Below, one piece after another: positions 40,867 to 50,000 of a DNA stretch of 64,000 nucleotides. This DNA is from RGIG2094 sp045660065 (GTDB lineage Bacteria; Bacillota; Clostridia; RGIG6154): positions 12,561 to 76,560 of the forward strand of contig JAZRDC010000100.1 of the NCBI GenBank assembly GCA_045660065.1, in the 5' to 3' direction. Under the pieces are notes generated by a model. That model saw only the letters and a list, made by a program, of their open reading frames with translations, made no database searches and had not been told where the DNA came from. The position numbers and the translations under genes are program-made. Position 1 is the stretch's first letter. The number at the start of each line of letters is the position of its first letter.

Positions 40867-40895
40867 TTGTTTTTTTTATAAAATTATAGTATAAT
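40867..40895 (+). promoter_or_regulatory. Promoter of tRNA-Ser
   Basis: TTGTTT (40867-40872), 17 bases, TATAAT (40890-40895), 15 bases before the tRNA. Confidence 0.6.
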
Positions 40896-40909
40896 ATACA
40901 AGTTGAAAC

Positions 40910-41001
40910 GGAGAGGTGGCCGAGTTGGTCGAAGGCGCAGCATTGGAAATGCTGTAAACAGTAATCCTGTTTCGTGGGTTCGAATCCCATCCTCTCCTCC
41001 A
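40910..41001 (+). tRNA. tRNA-Ser (anticodon GGA)
   Basis: The 92-base class II tRNA has acceptor GGAGAGG/CCTCTCC, D-arm GCCGAGTTGGTCGAAGGC, anticodon stem CAGCA/TGCTG with loop TTGGAAA (anticodon GGA at 40945-40947), a long variable arm and T-loop GTTCGAATC. CCA is encoded. The discriminator base is T, where bacterial serine tRNAs normally have G, which may reflect rearrangement of its 3' end by the adjacent repeat element. Confidence 0.93.
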
Positions 41002-41002
41002 T

Positions 41003-41202
41003 AAAAATAAGCCCACTTTGGTGGGCTATTTTTTATGGAATAAAAGGGATTCGAACCCTGAGAGGGCATTTTGCGTTAAGAAAAAGTTGCCGGTGGCAAG
41101 TTTTATAGCAAAATGGTGCGAAAACGGGTACTGAAAGGTAACACCTTTCGGTCGTTGAGCAGAAATAATGCAAAGCATTATTATCCCATCCTCTCCTCCA
41201 TA
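41003..41202. mobile_element. tRNA-tail mini-element next to tRNA-Ser
   Basis: The last 18 bases of the tRNA plus TA (40984-41003) are repeated exactly at 41183-41202, 199 bases downstream. In between are a terminator-like stem (41007-41036), an inverted T-arm remnant (GGGATTCGAACCC, 41047-41059) and three hairpins: GCATTTTGC...GCAAAATG around AAAGTTGCC/GGCAAGTTT, GAAAGGT/ACCTTTC, and AATAATGC/GCATTATT. Duplication of a tRNA 3' end is the mark of integration or of a tRNA-derived repeat. No protein is encoded. Confidence 0.65.
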
Positions 41203-41275
41203 GAAACCGAATGATTTGATGCCAATGTAGATTATTCGGATTTTTATATAGTTTAAAAATAATTTATTTTAGCTA

Positions 41276-41304
41276 TTGAAATATGTTCTGAAAAGTGATA
41301 CAAT
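41276..41304 (+). promoter_or_regulatory. Promoter of thiamine salvage operon
   Basis: TTGAAA (41276-41281), 17 bases, TACAAT (41299-41304), just before the TPP aptamer. Confidence 0.6.
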
Positions 41305-41321
41305 ATATTTAAACTTAATAA

Positions 41322-41475
41322 ACGGGAGCTTGTATACAGGCTGAGAGGAAGGTGCGACCTTCGACCGAGAACCTGATTTGGATAATGCCAACGTAGGGAT
41401 GCCTGATAAAAGTGTCAGGAGGAACAAAGAAGTTTTAGGAAGTTACCAAATCGGTAACTTCCTTTTAATTTTTGG
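41322..41475 (+). promoter_or_regulatory. TPP riboswitch with terminator
   Basis: The aptamer (about 41322-41408) contains CAGGCTGAGAGG, GAGAACCTGATTTGGATAATGCC and GTAGGGATGCC, the conserved TPP-binding elements. It is followed by the intrinsic terminator GGAAGTTACC/GGTAACTTCC with TTTTAATTTTT (41438-41473). Thiamine pyrophosphate should stop transcription of thiM, thiE and the HAD-thiD gene. The gap from 41476 to 41531 holds only the leader of thiM. Confidence 0.95.
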
Positions 41476-41531
41476 CAAGGTTTATTATTAAGTTAATAAA
41501 CAGCCGGTAATTACGGCAGAAAGAGGTAAAA

Positions 41532-42353
41532 ATGTTAGGAAATTGTCTTGAAAATGTAAGGAGAAAAACACCACTTGTGCATAATATTACAAATTATGTA
41601 ACGGTTAATGATGTAGCAAACGCTTTGCTGGCCTGCGGTGGCAGCCCGATTATGTCAGATGAGCCTGATGATGTGGCAGATATTACTGCTATTTGTGGAG
41701 GTCTTAATATTAATATTGGGACTTTAAATCAAAAGAGTATCGAAGGGATGTTTATCGCAGGTGCAAAAGCTAAGGAGTTGAAGCATATAGTTTTACTTGA
41801 TCCTGTGGGGGCAGGAGCAAGTAAACTGCGTACTGAAACGGCAATAAAACTTATGGATAATATTGAATTTGATGTTATTCGTGGAAATGTTTCAGAAATT
41901 AAAACTTTAGCACTTGGCTTCGGAACAACTAAAGGAGTAGATGCCGATGTTGCTGACACAGTAACAGAAGAAAATCTTGAGGAGATGATTGCCTTTGCTA
42001 AGAATTTTTCAAAAAAAACAAATGCCGTTATTGCGATTACAGGAGCTATCGACCTTGTAGCAGATAGTGAAAAATGTTATATAATTCGTAATGGCAGACC
42101 GGAAATGAGCAAAATTACAGGTACAGGCTGTCAACTATCCGGTATTGCGGTGGCTTTCGCTGTAGCAAATCCTGATGATAAAACAATAGCCGTTGCAGCA
42201 GCGGTTTGCACTATGGGACTTGCAGGTGAAATAGGTTATTCAAATCTAAAGCCAGGCGAAGGGAATTCTACATTGCGAAATCGCATTATAGATGCTATTT
42301 GTAATATGGATTCAGAAACTTTGAATAAAGGAGCAAAATATGAAGTGCGATAA
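41532..42353 (+). CDS. thiM: Hydroxyethylthiazole kinase
   Basis: The 273-residue protein phosphorylates 4-methyl-5-(2-hydroxyethyl)thiazole in thiamine salvage. Signature stretches are TPLVHNITNYVTVNDVANALLACGGSPIMSDE, LDPVGAGASKLRT, RGNVSEI and TGTGCQLSG. The length fits the family. It overlaps thiE by 14 bases and is controlled by the upstream TPP riboswitch. AGAGG precedes the ATG. Confidence 0.96.
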   Translation: MLGNCLENVRRKTPLVHNITNYVTVNDVANALLACGGSPIMSDEPDDVADITAICGGLNINIGTLNQKSIEGMFIAGAKAKELKHIVLLDPVGAGASKLRTETAIKLMDNIEFDVIRGNVSEIKTLALGFGTTKGVDADVADTVTEENLEEMIAFAKNFSKKTNAVIAITGAIDLVADSEKCYIIRNGRPEMSKITGTGCQLSGIAVAFAVANPDDKTIAVAAAVCTMGLAGEIGYSNLKPGEGNSTLRNRIIDAICNMDSETLNKGAKYEVR

Positions 42354-42984
42354 AAAGGATTTGCTTTTATATGCTGTTACTGACCGTACTTGGCTTGGAA
42401 ATATGACTCTTTACGAACAAGTGAAGGAAACTCTCAAAGGGGGAGCAACTTTTATTCAACTTCGTGAAAAGGAGTTGGATGAGGAAAACTTTTTCAAAGA
42501 AGCCTTGGAAATAAAGCAACTCTGTAAAGAGTATAATGTTCCTTTTGTAGTTAATGATAATGTCGATATTGCAGTAAAGGTGAAGGCAGATGGAATACAT
42601 ATAGGTCAAAAAGATATGGAAGCAGGGTATGTACGGTCTGTTATTGGGGAAGACAGAATTCTTGGTGTGTCTGCACAAACAGTAGAACAAGCTATTCTTG
42701 CAGAAAAGATGGGCGCTGATTATTTGGGTGTCGGTGCTGTGTTCAGTACAGGTTCAAAAGCAGATGCAGACGATGTAAGTTTTGATACACTTAAAGCAAT
42801 ATGCGATGCTGTAACTATTCCCGTTGTTGCTATCGGCGGAATTGGAGTAAATAATATTTTAGAACTGACCGGAAGCAGGATATGTGGTGTTGCAGTTATC
42901 AGTGCAATTTTTTCTGCAGAAGATATCAAATCTGCAACAAGAAAATTAAAAGAATTAGCAAAAAAGGTGGTGCCTGAACGATGA
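42340..42984 (+). CDS. thiE: Thiamine-phosphate synthase
   Basis: The 214-residue TIM-barrel enzyme joins HMP-pyrophosphate and thiazole phosphate to give thiamine phosphate. Visible motifs are YAVTDRTW, FIQLREKELDE, VNDNVDIAVKVKADGIHIGQKDM, GVSAQT and VAIGGIGVNN. It overlaps both neighbours by a few bases, so the three genes are translationally coupled. Confidence 0.96.
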   Translation: MKCDKKDLLLYAVTDRTWLGNMTLYEQVKETLKGGATFIQLREKELDEENFFKEALEIKQLCKEYNVPFVVNDNVDIAVKVKADGIHIGQKDMEAGYVRSVIGEDRILGVSAQTVEQAILAEKMGADYLGVGAVFSTGSKADADDVSFDTLKAICDAVTIPVVAIGGIGVNNILELTGSRICGVAVISAIFSAEDIKSATRKLKELAKKVVPER

Positions 42985-44411
42985 AAGGCGCAATATTTGA
43001 CTTGGACGGAACTTTGATAGATTCAATGTTTATATGGGATACAATTGGTGAAGATTATCTGCGTTTGCTTGGTATCGAACCAAAAGAAAACCTTGCAGAA
43101 GTGTTTAAGACATTTACCCTTGAACAAGCAGCGGAATATTACCAAAATCATTATGGTGTAATGATGCCTGTGATTGAAATTGTTGAAGACATTAACAATA
43201 TGGTAACAGAAATATATAAAACAAAAGTAACCTTAAAATCAGGGGTCAGAGGTTATTTGGAGAGATTACAGAGGCAAGGCGTTAAAATGTGCATTGCAAC
43301 TGTAACAGACAGACATATTGCAGAAGAAGTTCTGAAGCGTTTGGGGATTTTTAAATTTTTCTCAGAAATATTTACTTGTGCTGAAGTGGGGTGTAGTAAA
43401 CAAACACCCGAAATATACAGACAGGCTTTGAAACATCTTGGAACTGACAAAAATGAAACCGTAGTTTTTGAAGATGCTTTTCATGCATTAAAAGTCGCTC
43501 AAAATGATGGATTTAAAACAGTGGCTGTTTATGACTCACACGAGTCAAGGCAAGAAGAAATAAAAGAAATTGCAGATTATTACATTACTGATTTTGATAA
43601 CTTCTGTATAAAATCACAGATGAAAACCACTCTAACGATTGCAGGCAGTGATTCAAGCGGTGGAGCTGGTATTCAGGCAGATATTAAAACAATAACAATG
43701 AATGGTGTTTATGCAATGAGTGCAATAACCGCCCTTACTGCCCAGAACACGACAGGAGTAAGATCAATTTCAGATGTAACCCCGGATTTCTTAAAAGAAC
43801 AAATAGATGCTGTATTTGAAGATATATTCCCTGACAGTATAAAAATCGGAATGGTATTATCAAGTGAACTTATAAATGTAATTGCAGACAGATTAAAGTT
43901 TTACAATGCAAAAAATATTGTTGTAGATCCTGTGATGGTAGCGACAAGCGGAGCAGCTCTCATAAAAACAGAAGCAATAAAAACGTTGACAGAAAAATTA
44001 CTACCAATTACAACTTTAATAACTCCCAACATTCCAGAAGCAGAAGTTTTGTCTGAAATGAAAATTGAATGCATGGAAGATATGATAAAATCAGCAATGT
44101 TTATATTTAAAAAATATAATTGCAGTGTCCTGATAAAAGGGGGGCATTGTATTAATGAAGCAAATGATTTATTATGTGAAAATGGCAGATGTATATGGTT
44201 TGAGAGAAAACGAATTAATAATCCGAACACGCACGGAACAGGTTGTACATTATCAAGTGCTATCGCATCAAATCTTGCTAAAGGATATACACTTGAAACA
44301 TCTATACAAAGAGCAAAGGATTATATTTCCGGTGCACTATCTGCAATGCTTGACTTGGGGAAAGGTTCTGGTCCTCTAAATCATTCTTTTGCTATAACTG
44401 GTAATATCTGA
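42981..44411 (+). CDS. thiD: HAD phosphatase-HMP(P) kinase ThiD fusion
   Basis: The 476-residue protein has two parts. Residues 1-210 are a HAD hydrolase of the beta-phosphoglucomutase-like class: nucleophile DLDGTLIDS, Thr in CIATVTD, and VVFEDAFHALK with the acidic pair diverged to ED. Residues 214-476 are a complete ThiD kinase (TIAGSDSSGGAGIQADIKT, VDPVMVATSG, NTHGTGCTLSS) that phosphorylates HMP twice. The HAD half could remove phosphate from thiamine phosphate or an intermediate, giving a whole salvage route in three genes; that specificity is inferred from context. Confidence 0.92.
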   Translation: MKGAIFDLDGTLIDSMFIWDTIGEDYLRLLGIEPKENLAEVFKTFTLEQAAEYYQNHYGVMMPVIEIVEDINNMVTEIYKTKVTLKSGVRGYLERLQRQGVKMCIATVTDRHIAEEVLKRLGIFKFFSEIFTCAEVGCSKQTPEIYRQALKHLGTDKNETVVFEDAFHALKVAQNDGFKTVAVYDSHESRQEEIKEIADYYITDFDNFCIKSQMKTTLTIAGSDSSGGAGIQADIKTITMNGVYAMSAITALTAQNTTGVRSISDVTPDFLKEQIDAVFEDIFPDSIKIGMVLSSELINVIADRLKFYNAKNIVVDPVMVATSGAALIKTEAIKTLTEKLLPITTLITPNIPEAEVLSEMKIECMEDMIKSAMFIFKKYNCSVLIKGGHCINEANDLLCENGRCIWFERKRINNPNTHGTGCTLSSAIASNLAKGYTLETSIQRAKDYISGALSAMLDLGKGSGPLNHSFAITGNI

Positions 44412-44440
44412 ACTAATAATTTATATTTTTGACTCTATAA

Positions 44441-44471
44441 AAAAAGCATCGGAATTACTCCGATGCTTTTT
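44441..44471. terminator. Bidirectional terminator
   Basis: AAAAGCATCGGA/TCCGATGCTTTT with A- and T-runs, between the thi operon and the convergent regulator gene; it slightly overlaps the regulator's stop region. Confidence 0.85.
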
Positions 44472-45957
44472 GATTATTAGTATCTTTGTGCATATCTCTG
44501 AACTGTTGGGCGGTATAGCCTGTAATATCTTTAAAGGTTTTGTAAAAATGATTAAGGCTGTTAAATCCACACATTTTGCATATTTCGTTTATTTTATAAC
44601 GGCTGCTGATTAACAAAACCTTCGCACGTTGTATTCTTACATCAATAAGATAATCAATAAAATTTATATTGTTATCTTTCTTAAATCGTTTGCTGAAATA
44701 TGATGGGCTTAGTGATACATGATTTGCAACCTCAACTAAAGAAATATCCTCAGCGTAATGTTGCTGAACATATTCTTTTGCACTTATTAAGGCATCATAA
44801 TTTCTTGCAAACATTCCTGCAAAATGCTCGGTTGCTTTTGTTATCATTTTTTTCGAATAGTTAACATATGTATTTCTGTCAACAAGAGAATTCATATATC
44901 TGGTGTTGATGTCTAGTTCCCCAAGATTTTGTTCTTCGATATTACTTTTAAGTGCTGTATAGATTGATTTTGAAAGTTTTTTAACAGAATCTATATCCTG
45001 ATTTTCTATTAAAGTATTGTAATATGAAATAGATTCGTATTTATCACCAAGTTTGATTTGTGAAACAAGAGAGTCGAGTTTGCTTTTTTCAACATTTTTA
45101 GTTATTCTGACTTTGTTGATAAGAGCAATGTTGTGCTTGATTGCAACAATGTTTGTGTTGATGTTAAGGTGCATAATAACTTTACAAGTATCTGTCAGTG
45201 TTGCTAAAAGTACAGTAAGCATTCTTTTGAAATCGGGAAGTGGACAGTCTTTGGTTCCGAATATTACAAAAAGCATTGAGTCAAAGAAATTAAACCCGGG
45301 AACTACCGTTATAGGAGCGCCATGAGGGAATTGTTTCAGTATTGCCTCAAAAAGAGCATTTTTACCATATTTCCAGGTGTTGGTAAGATACTGGGTGATG
45401 TTAGTAACAGAAACTTTTACTACAGCCGCAGGGGTTGCGTGCACATCAATATTTATATTGTTTAGTTGAAATAGTGATTGCAAATTTATAGGTTCATTTA
45501 CTGAATTCAGCAGATAGTCTGTTATAATCTGTGAAAAAGTTTCAGTTTCAATAAGTCCATCTTTTCCAAGATTTTTATGTATTGTATTTAAACGTGCTAA
45601 AATGCGATAACAGGTGTTTCGCAAACTGTTAAAAGTGATAGGTTTAAGAAGGTAGTCGCAAACACCTTCAAGAATGCCTTGCTGCGCATATTCAAATGAA
45701 GGGAATTTTGACATAAAAGCAACAATGGTATTTTTGCAGTTTTTGTTAACGTATTTTGTTAAGTCAATACCACTGAATTCAGAAATATTTACTTCTGTCA
45801 AAACTGCATCCACATCATTGGTTTTTAAAAATTCGGCTGCATCAATAGCATTGTCAAAAGTACCAACAGGTTCAATTCCCATTTCTTTCCAGTCAAAAAT
45901 ATTGCATATTGTATCAATGACACTTGTGTCAGGATCTACAAAAATTATTTTATACAT
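44455..45957 (-). CDS. YesN/AraC-type regulator with degenerate receiver domain
   Basis: The 500-residue protein has a response-regulator receiver domain (about 1-120), a middle region of unknown fold, and a C-terminal AraC helix-turn-helix (about 400-495; VANHVSLSPSYFSKRFKKD and MCGFNSLNHFYKTFK). The expected phosphoacceptor Asp is Glu55 (VLTEVNIS), and the acidic pair is diluted (FVDPD); the receiver Lys is kept (LLKPI). No histidine kinase gene is nearby. It is therefore probably a phosphorylation-independent or constitutively active orphan regulator. ATG at 45957 follows GAGGCG; upstream Met codons lack a ribosome site. Confidence 0.88.
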   Translation of the reverse strand: MYKIIFVDPDTSVIDTICNIFDWKEMGIEPVGTFDNAIDAAEFLKTNDVDAVLTEVNISEFSGIDLTKYVNKNCKNTIVAFMSKFPSFEYAQQGILEGVCDYLLKPITFNSLRNTCYRILARLNTIHKNLGKDGLIETETFSQIITDYLLNSVNEPINLQSLFQLNNINIDVHATPAAVVKVSVTNITQYLTNTWKYGKNALFEAILKQFPHGAPITVVPGFNFFDSMLFVIFGTKDCPLPDFKRMLTVLLATLTDTCKVIMHLNINTNIVAIKHNIALINKVRITKNVEKSKLDSLVSQIKLGDKYESISYYNTLIENQDIDSVKKLSKSIYTALKSNIEEQNLGELDINTRYMNSLVDRNTYVNYSKKMITKATEHFAGMFARNYDALISAKEYVQQHYAEDISLVEVANHVSLSPSYFSKRFKKDNNINFIDYLIDVRIQRAKVLLISSRYKINEICKMCGFNSLNHFYKTFKDITGYTAQQFRDMHKDTNNQKASE

Positions 45958-46042
45958 AAACGCCTCTAAAATTAAATTATAGTCAAAGTATTCTACCATA
46001 AATACCACAAAAAAGCAATACATATACAGCAAAAAAGTGGTG

Positions 46043-46072
46043 TAAAAAATCCCGAATTAAATTCGGGATTAG
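46043..46072 (-). terminator. Terminator of CAP-domain gene
   Basis: AATCCCGAATT/AATTCGGGATT with a T-run on the minus strand, directly after the stop of the CAP-domain gene. Confidence 0.8.
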
Positions 46073-46073
46073 T

Positions 46074-46943
46074 TTAGTCAGTAAAGCATTGAGTCCAGTA
46101 ATGAGAATACCCTTTTTCTGAGTTGTAATAACCAATGCCTATTTTTTTAAAGTTTGGGTTTAAAATGTTTTCTCTGTGTCCTTTTGAACCCATCCATGAT
46201 TTGACAACTTCATCAGGTGATGATTGTCCGGCAGCGATGTTTTCAGCGGCATATCTGTAGGAGATGCCGTGCTTTTTTAATCTGTCAAAAGGGGATAGAC
46301 CATCAGGATTTGTATGACTGAAAAAATTTCTGTTGTGCATATCCTGGCTATGCATTCTTGCAACATAATTCAAATTGTCGTTAATTGATAGCGTTGCAAG
46401 TCCATTTTTGCTTCTTTCAATATTAATTAACTCCAATACTTTAAGTTCAAATTCATTACTTGAATTGGTAGGTTTATCAGAATTTTCGGGGTTTTGGGTA
46501 TCATTATATTCAGGGAGAGTACCGGGCGGAGTGGAAATGTTAATATTTTCGTCGTTTTCATTCCAGTTTACATTAAATCCTAATAATTCGAGAATTATAC
46601 GCAACGGTATATAGGTCTTTCCACCGATTAATTTGCAGTCGCTATCTGATTTGTAAACCTTACCATCTTTTAAGATTATATTACTGCCGATTTCAAAACT
46701 GATTGTTGAACCACCAAAGATGGCAGTTGCAGATTTTGTTTCATTTTCCCAGGAAACAGTTGCACCTATATTTTCAAAGAGATCACGCATGGGAACGTAA
46801 GTTCTTCCATCAGATATAAAAGCAGAACTTTCAAGTGTGGAACGATTACCGTCAATGGTTATTCCAACATCATTTGCTTTAACTGATAATCCTGAAGTGA
46901 TTAAGACAATCAGCACCAAAAATTGTAATAAATATTTTTTCAT
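46074..46943 (-). CDS. Secreted stalk-domain/CAP-domain protein
   Basis: The 289-residue secreted protein has a signal peptide (1-23, MKKYLLQFLV...SVKA). Next come a copper-amine-oxidase N-terminal-like stalk domain (about 25-135; GRTYVPMRDLFENIGATVSW and GKTYIPLRIILELLGFNVNW) and a short Pro/Asn linker, then a CAP/SCP1 domain of YkwD type (about 165-289; MHSQDMHNRNFFSHTNPDG, AENIAAG, WMGSKGHRENILNP). CAP proteins occur in spores and cell envelopes of Firmicutes; the activity is unknown. ATG at 46943 follows GGAGGTGAAG. Confidence 0.9.
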   Translation of the reverse strand: MKKYLLQFLVLIVLITSGLSVKANDVGITIDGNRSTLESSAFISDGRTYVPMRDLFENIGATVSWENETKSATAIFGGSTISFEIGSNIILKDGKVYKSDSDCKLIGGKTYIPLRIILELLGFNVNWNENDENINISTPPGTLPEYNDTQNPENSDKPTNSSNEFELKVLELINIERSKNGLATLSINDNLNYVARMHSQDMHNRNFFSHTNPDGLSPFDRLKKHGISYRYAAENIAAGQSSPDEVVKSWMGSKGHRENILNPNFKKIGIGYYNSEKGYSHYWTQCFTD

Positions 46944-47006
46944 ATTCTTCACCTCCATATATATGCTAACATATGAAATAAGATGAAGTCAATGTAAATA
47001 TTACCC

Positions 47007-50000
47007 TTAAAGCCACTCTGTAGTATTGTCGTCAAGGAAATAGATGCAGGCTTTGATTTTAGCATCTTTGTATATTGTGCGTAAAGCAAGACAATAAAAT
47101 TCAAGTTGTTTTTTGTAATTTGCAATTTTTGAGGACTTGTTTTGTTGAGTAATTCTGTCAGATTTAAAGTCGATAATTGTGTATACGTCACCATCTTTAA
47201 AGTAACAGTCAATTACACCTTGAAGTTGAACTTTAAGGCTGTCTTTAGTTGGAATATCAAACTTTTCAGATATGTGTATGTTAAAGGGCACTTCACGTTT
47301 AACAAAATCAGAATTTTGAAGTTTTTGCCCAAGTTCACTGCTAAAGAATGCAAACATTTTCTCAAATGGGATAAGTTTTGCCTGATCTTCAGTTATAACA
47401 TTATTTAATACAAGATTTTCTGTAAATTGCCTGATATCTTCAGCAGAAGATATGTTTTTTAAATCTATTAATTCAAAAACCTTGTGAATTATACTTCCTC
47501 GCTGTGCAGAAGTGGTGATATCGGGATTGTCAATATCAGACAGGGTTATTAATTTTTCAAAATAGTCTTTGTAATCAGATTCAGTTTCAATATATCTTTT
47601 TAATTCTGATACTGAGTATTTTGAAAAAACACCTTGCCCGAAGTCGGGAACACTATATTCAAGTTTTTCTCGGATTTCATCAGCAATATCTACGCTTAAA
47701 ATATCTGCGGTGTGATTGTTGTTTTCAGTAACAGAAAAATCAATATGGTCCATAAAGTTCAGAGCGATGCCGGATAATTCTGTGATAGTGTTAGATGCAT
47801 AACCGAATTTGTCAAGAACTTTTTCAGAGCATTTGTGTCTTAACACAGAAAGCATAATCCACATCAGATAACTTTTGGCAGACTTGGTGATATGTGCAGG
47901 GTACTTGTATGTCTGCTCATACATAGCGTTTGATAGTTTTTCCAAAAAGTTGGCGTGATTTTCAACTGAACCAATTAAAATCAACTTCTCTTTGGCACGG
48001 GTTAAAGCAACATATAACACACGCAATTCTTCGGACATATATTCATCTGAAATAACAGAAGATATTGCAGACCTTAGCGGTGATTTGATTTTAGAGTGCT
48101 TTTCGCTGTTTATATAATCAAACGCAATGCCTAAATTTTTATGAAAAAGTAGTCTTGATGAAAGGTCTATATTTCTTAATGCACGGCCCAACATCGGAAT
48201 AATAACCACAGGATATTCCAAACCTTTACTTTTGTGCATGGTAGTAATGGTAACAACATCACTTGTATCAGGCAGAATTTTGGGACTGAGCATTCCTTGT
48301 GAATGAGATGAAAAACTGTCAATATACAATAAAAAACCAAATAAATTACCTGCTGAAGATTTAACATAATTGTTTGCAAGGCGCAAAAAATATCTTAAAT
48401 TCTGAACTCTTTGTGTTCCACCGGGCATAGTTGCAGAAAATTCCAACAACATGTTTTTCTGTATTATGAGATTGCAAAGTTCATAAACCGAGAGGGTAGA
48501 GGCCTGTTTTTTATAAAATTCAAGATCTTTCAGGAAAATGGTTATTTTTTCATTTTCAAAATTTTTCAGTTTTTCATAAAAGGCAACGTCTTTACCGCCA
48601 CTTAAGTTAATTTCCATCAACAAATCATCGCTGAATTTGTAAAAAAGACTTCTTAGAATAGAAATTAATGCAATATCATTGTATGGATTGTCAATTATTT
48701 TTAAAAGAGAAATTACTGTCTGAACTTCTATTGACGAAAGAAGCAGTTCCTTTCCACCGTCATTGTAGACAGGAATTCCGCATTTTGTGAGGAAAGTTGC
48801 CATTTCATCTGAAACATTTTTTGAATTTCTCAGCAGAATTACTATATCTTTATATGATATATTTCGCATTGAGTTAGTTTTTCTGTCAAAAACTTGATAT
48901 CCTGAACTTATCAGATTGTTGATTTTTCTGGCAATAACAGCACTTTCTTGTTCAATTCCCGAAAAGTCTGTATATTCGTTTTTTTCTATTACTTCAATTT
49001 CGACTGCATCGTCGTTTTCTGGGTAGTTTGCTCCGTAATGTAAAGATTCATTTTCACCATAGTCAATTTCGCCCATATTTTTGCTCATTAACTGTTCAAA
49101 AACAAGGTTTGAAAAGTCAAGAATATTTTTTCTGCTTCGGAAATTGCTTGAAAGGAAAATTCTTTTCCCGGTGTTGTTATCGTCATCTGAATAACTTTCA
49201 GTTTTATTTAAAAACAATTCAGGTGCGGTGTTTCTGAAGCGGTAAATACTTTGTTTCATATCACCAACCATAAATATGTTGGATTTTCCACCTGAAACTG
49301 CGTTTAAAATTGCTTCCTGCACATCATTAGTATCCTGATATTCATCAACAATTATTTCATCAAAATCTTCAGAAATCTGTTTTGCACATTCACTTGGATT
49401 ACCTTCTTCATCAGTCAGAATGTTGATGGCAATATGTTCTAAATCATTAAAATCGAGTAAGTTCAGTGTGCGTTTTTTTAAAGTGTAGATTTCATCAAGT
49501 TTTTTTACAAGATTCACCAGTTCTTTAATGTGAGGATATTGCAACGCAGAAAATTCTTTGATATGTTCAACAGAATATGCAAGATATTGTTCTTTGATAT
49601 TGGCGATGATATTTTTTATAACATCTTTTTTTCTTCTGAAATCAATTATTAAAGCAGAGTTTTTAATTTTGTCATCACTAATAGAAGGAAAATTCTTGAT
49701 TTTCAATTCATTGAAAGCATCATATGCAGAACCATAGTCAGTTAGTTTGTTTAAGCAGTCTTTGATGCTTATAAGATCTGCGCTGACAGACGGTAAAATA
49801 TATTTATTTGCAATTTCAATTTCATCGGGCGCCTGAAGATTGCTTATGTCATCGGCAAATTTACCTAAAACTTCTAAAGCGTAAGTTGAATTTTCACGGG
49901 CTTTGCATGAGAAAAGTTCAAGCCAGGAAAAATCTTCAGGGGATTTATACATTTCCACCACATTATCAAGCCATTTGTTTGGATAAGGGACGGAGCGGGA

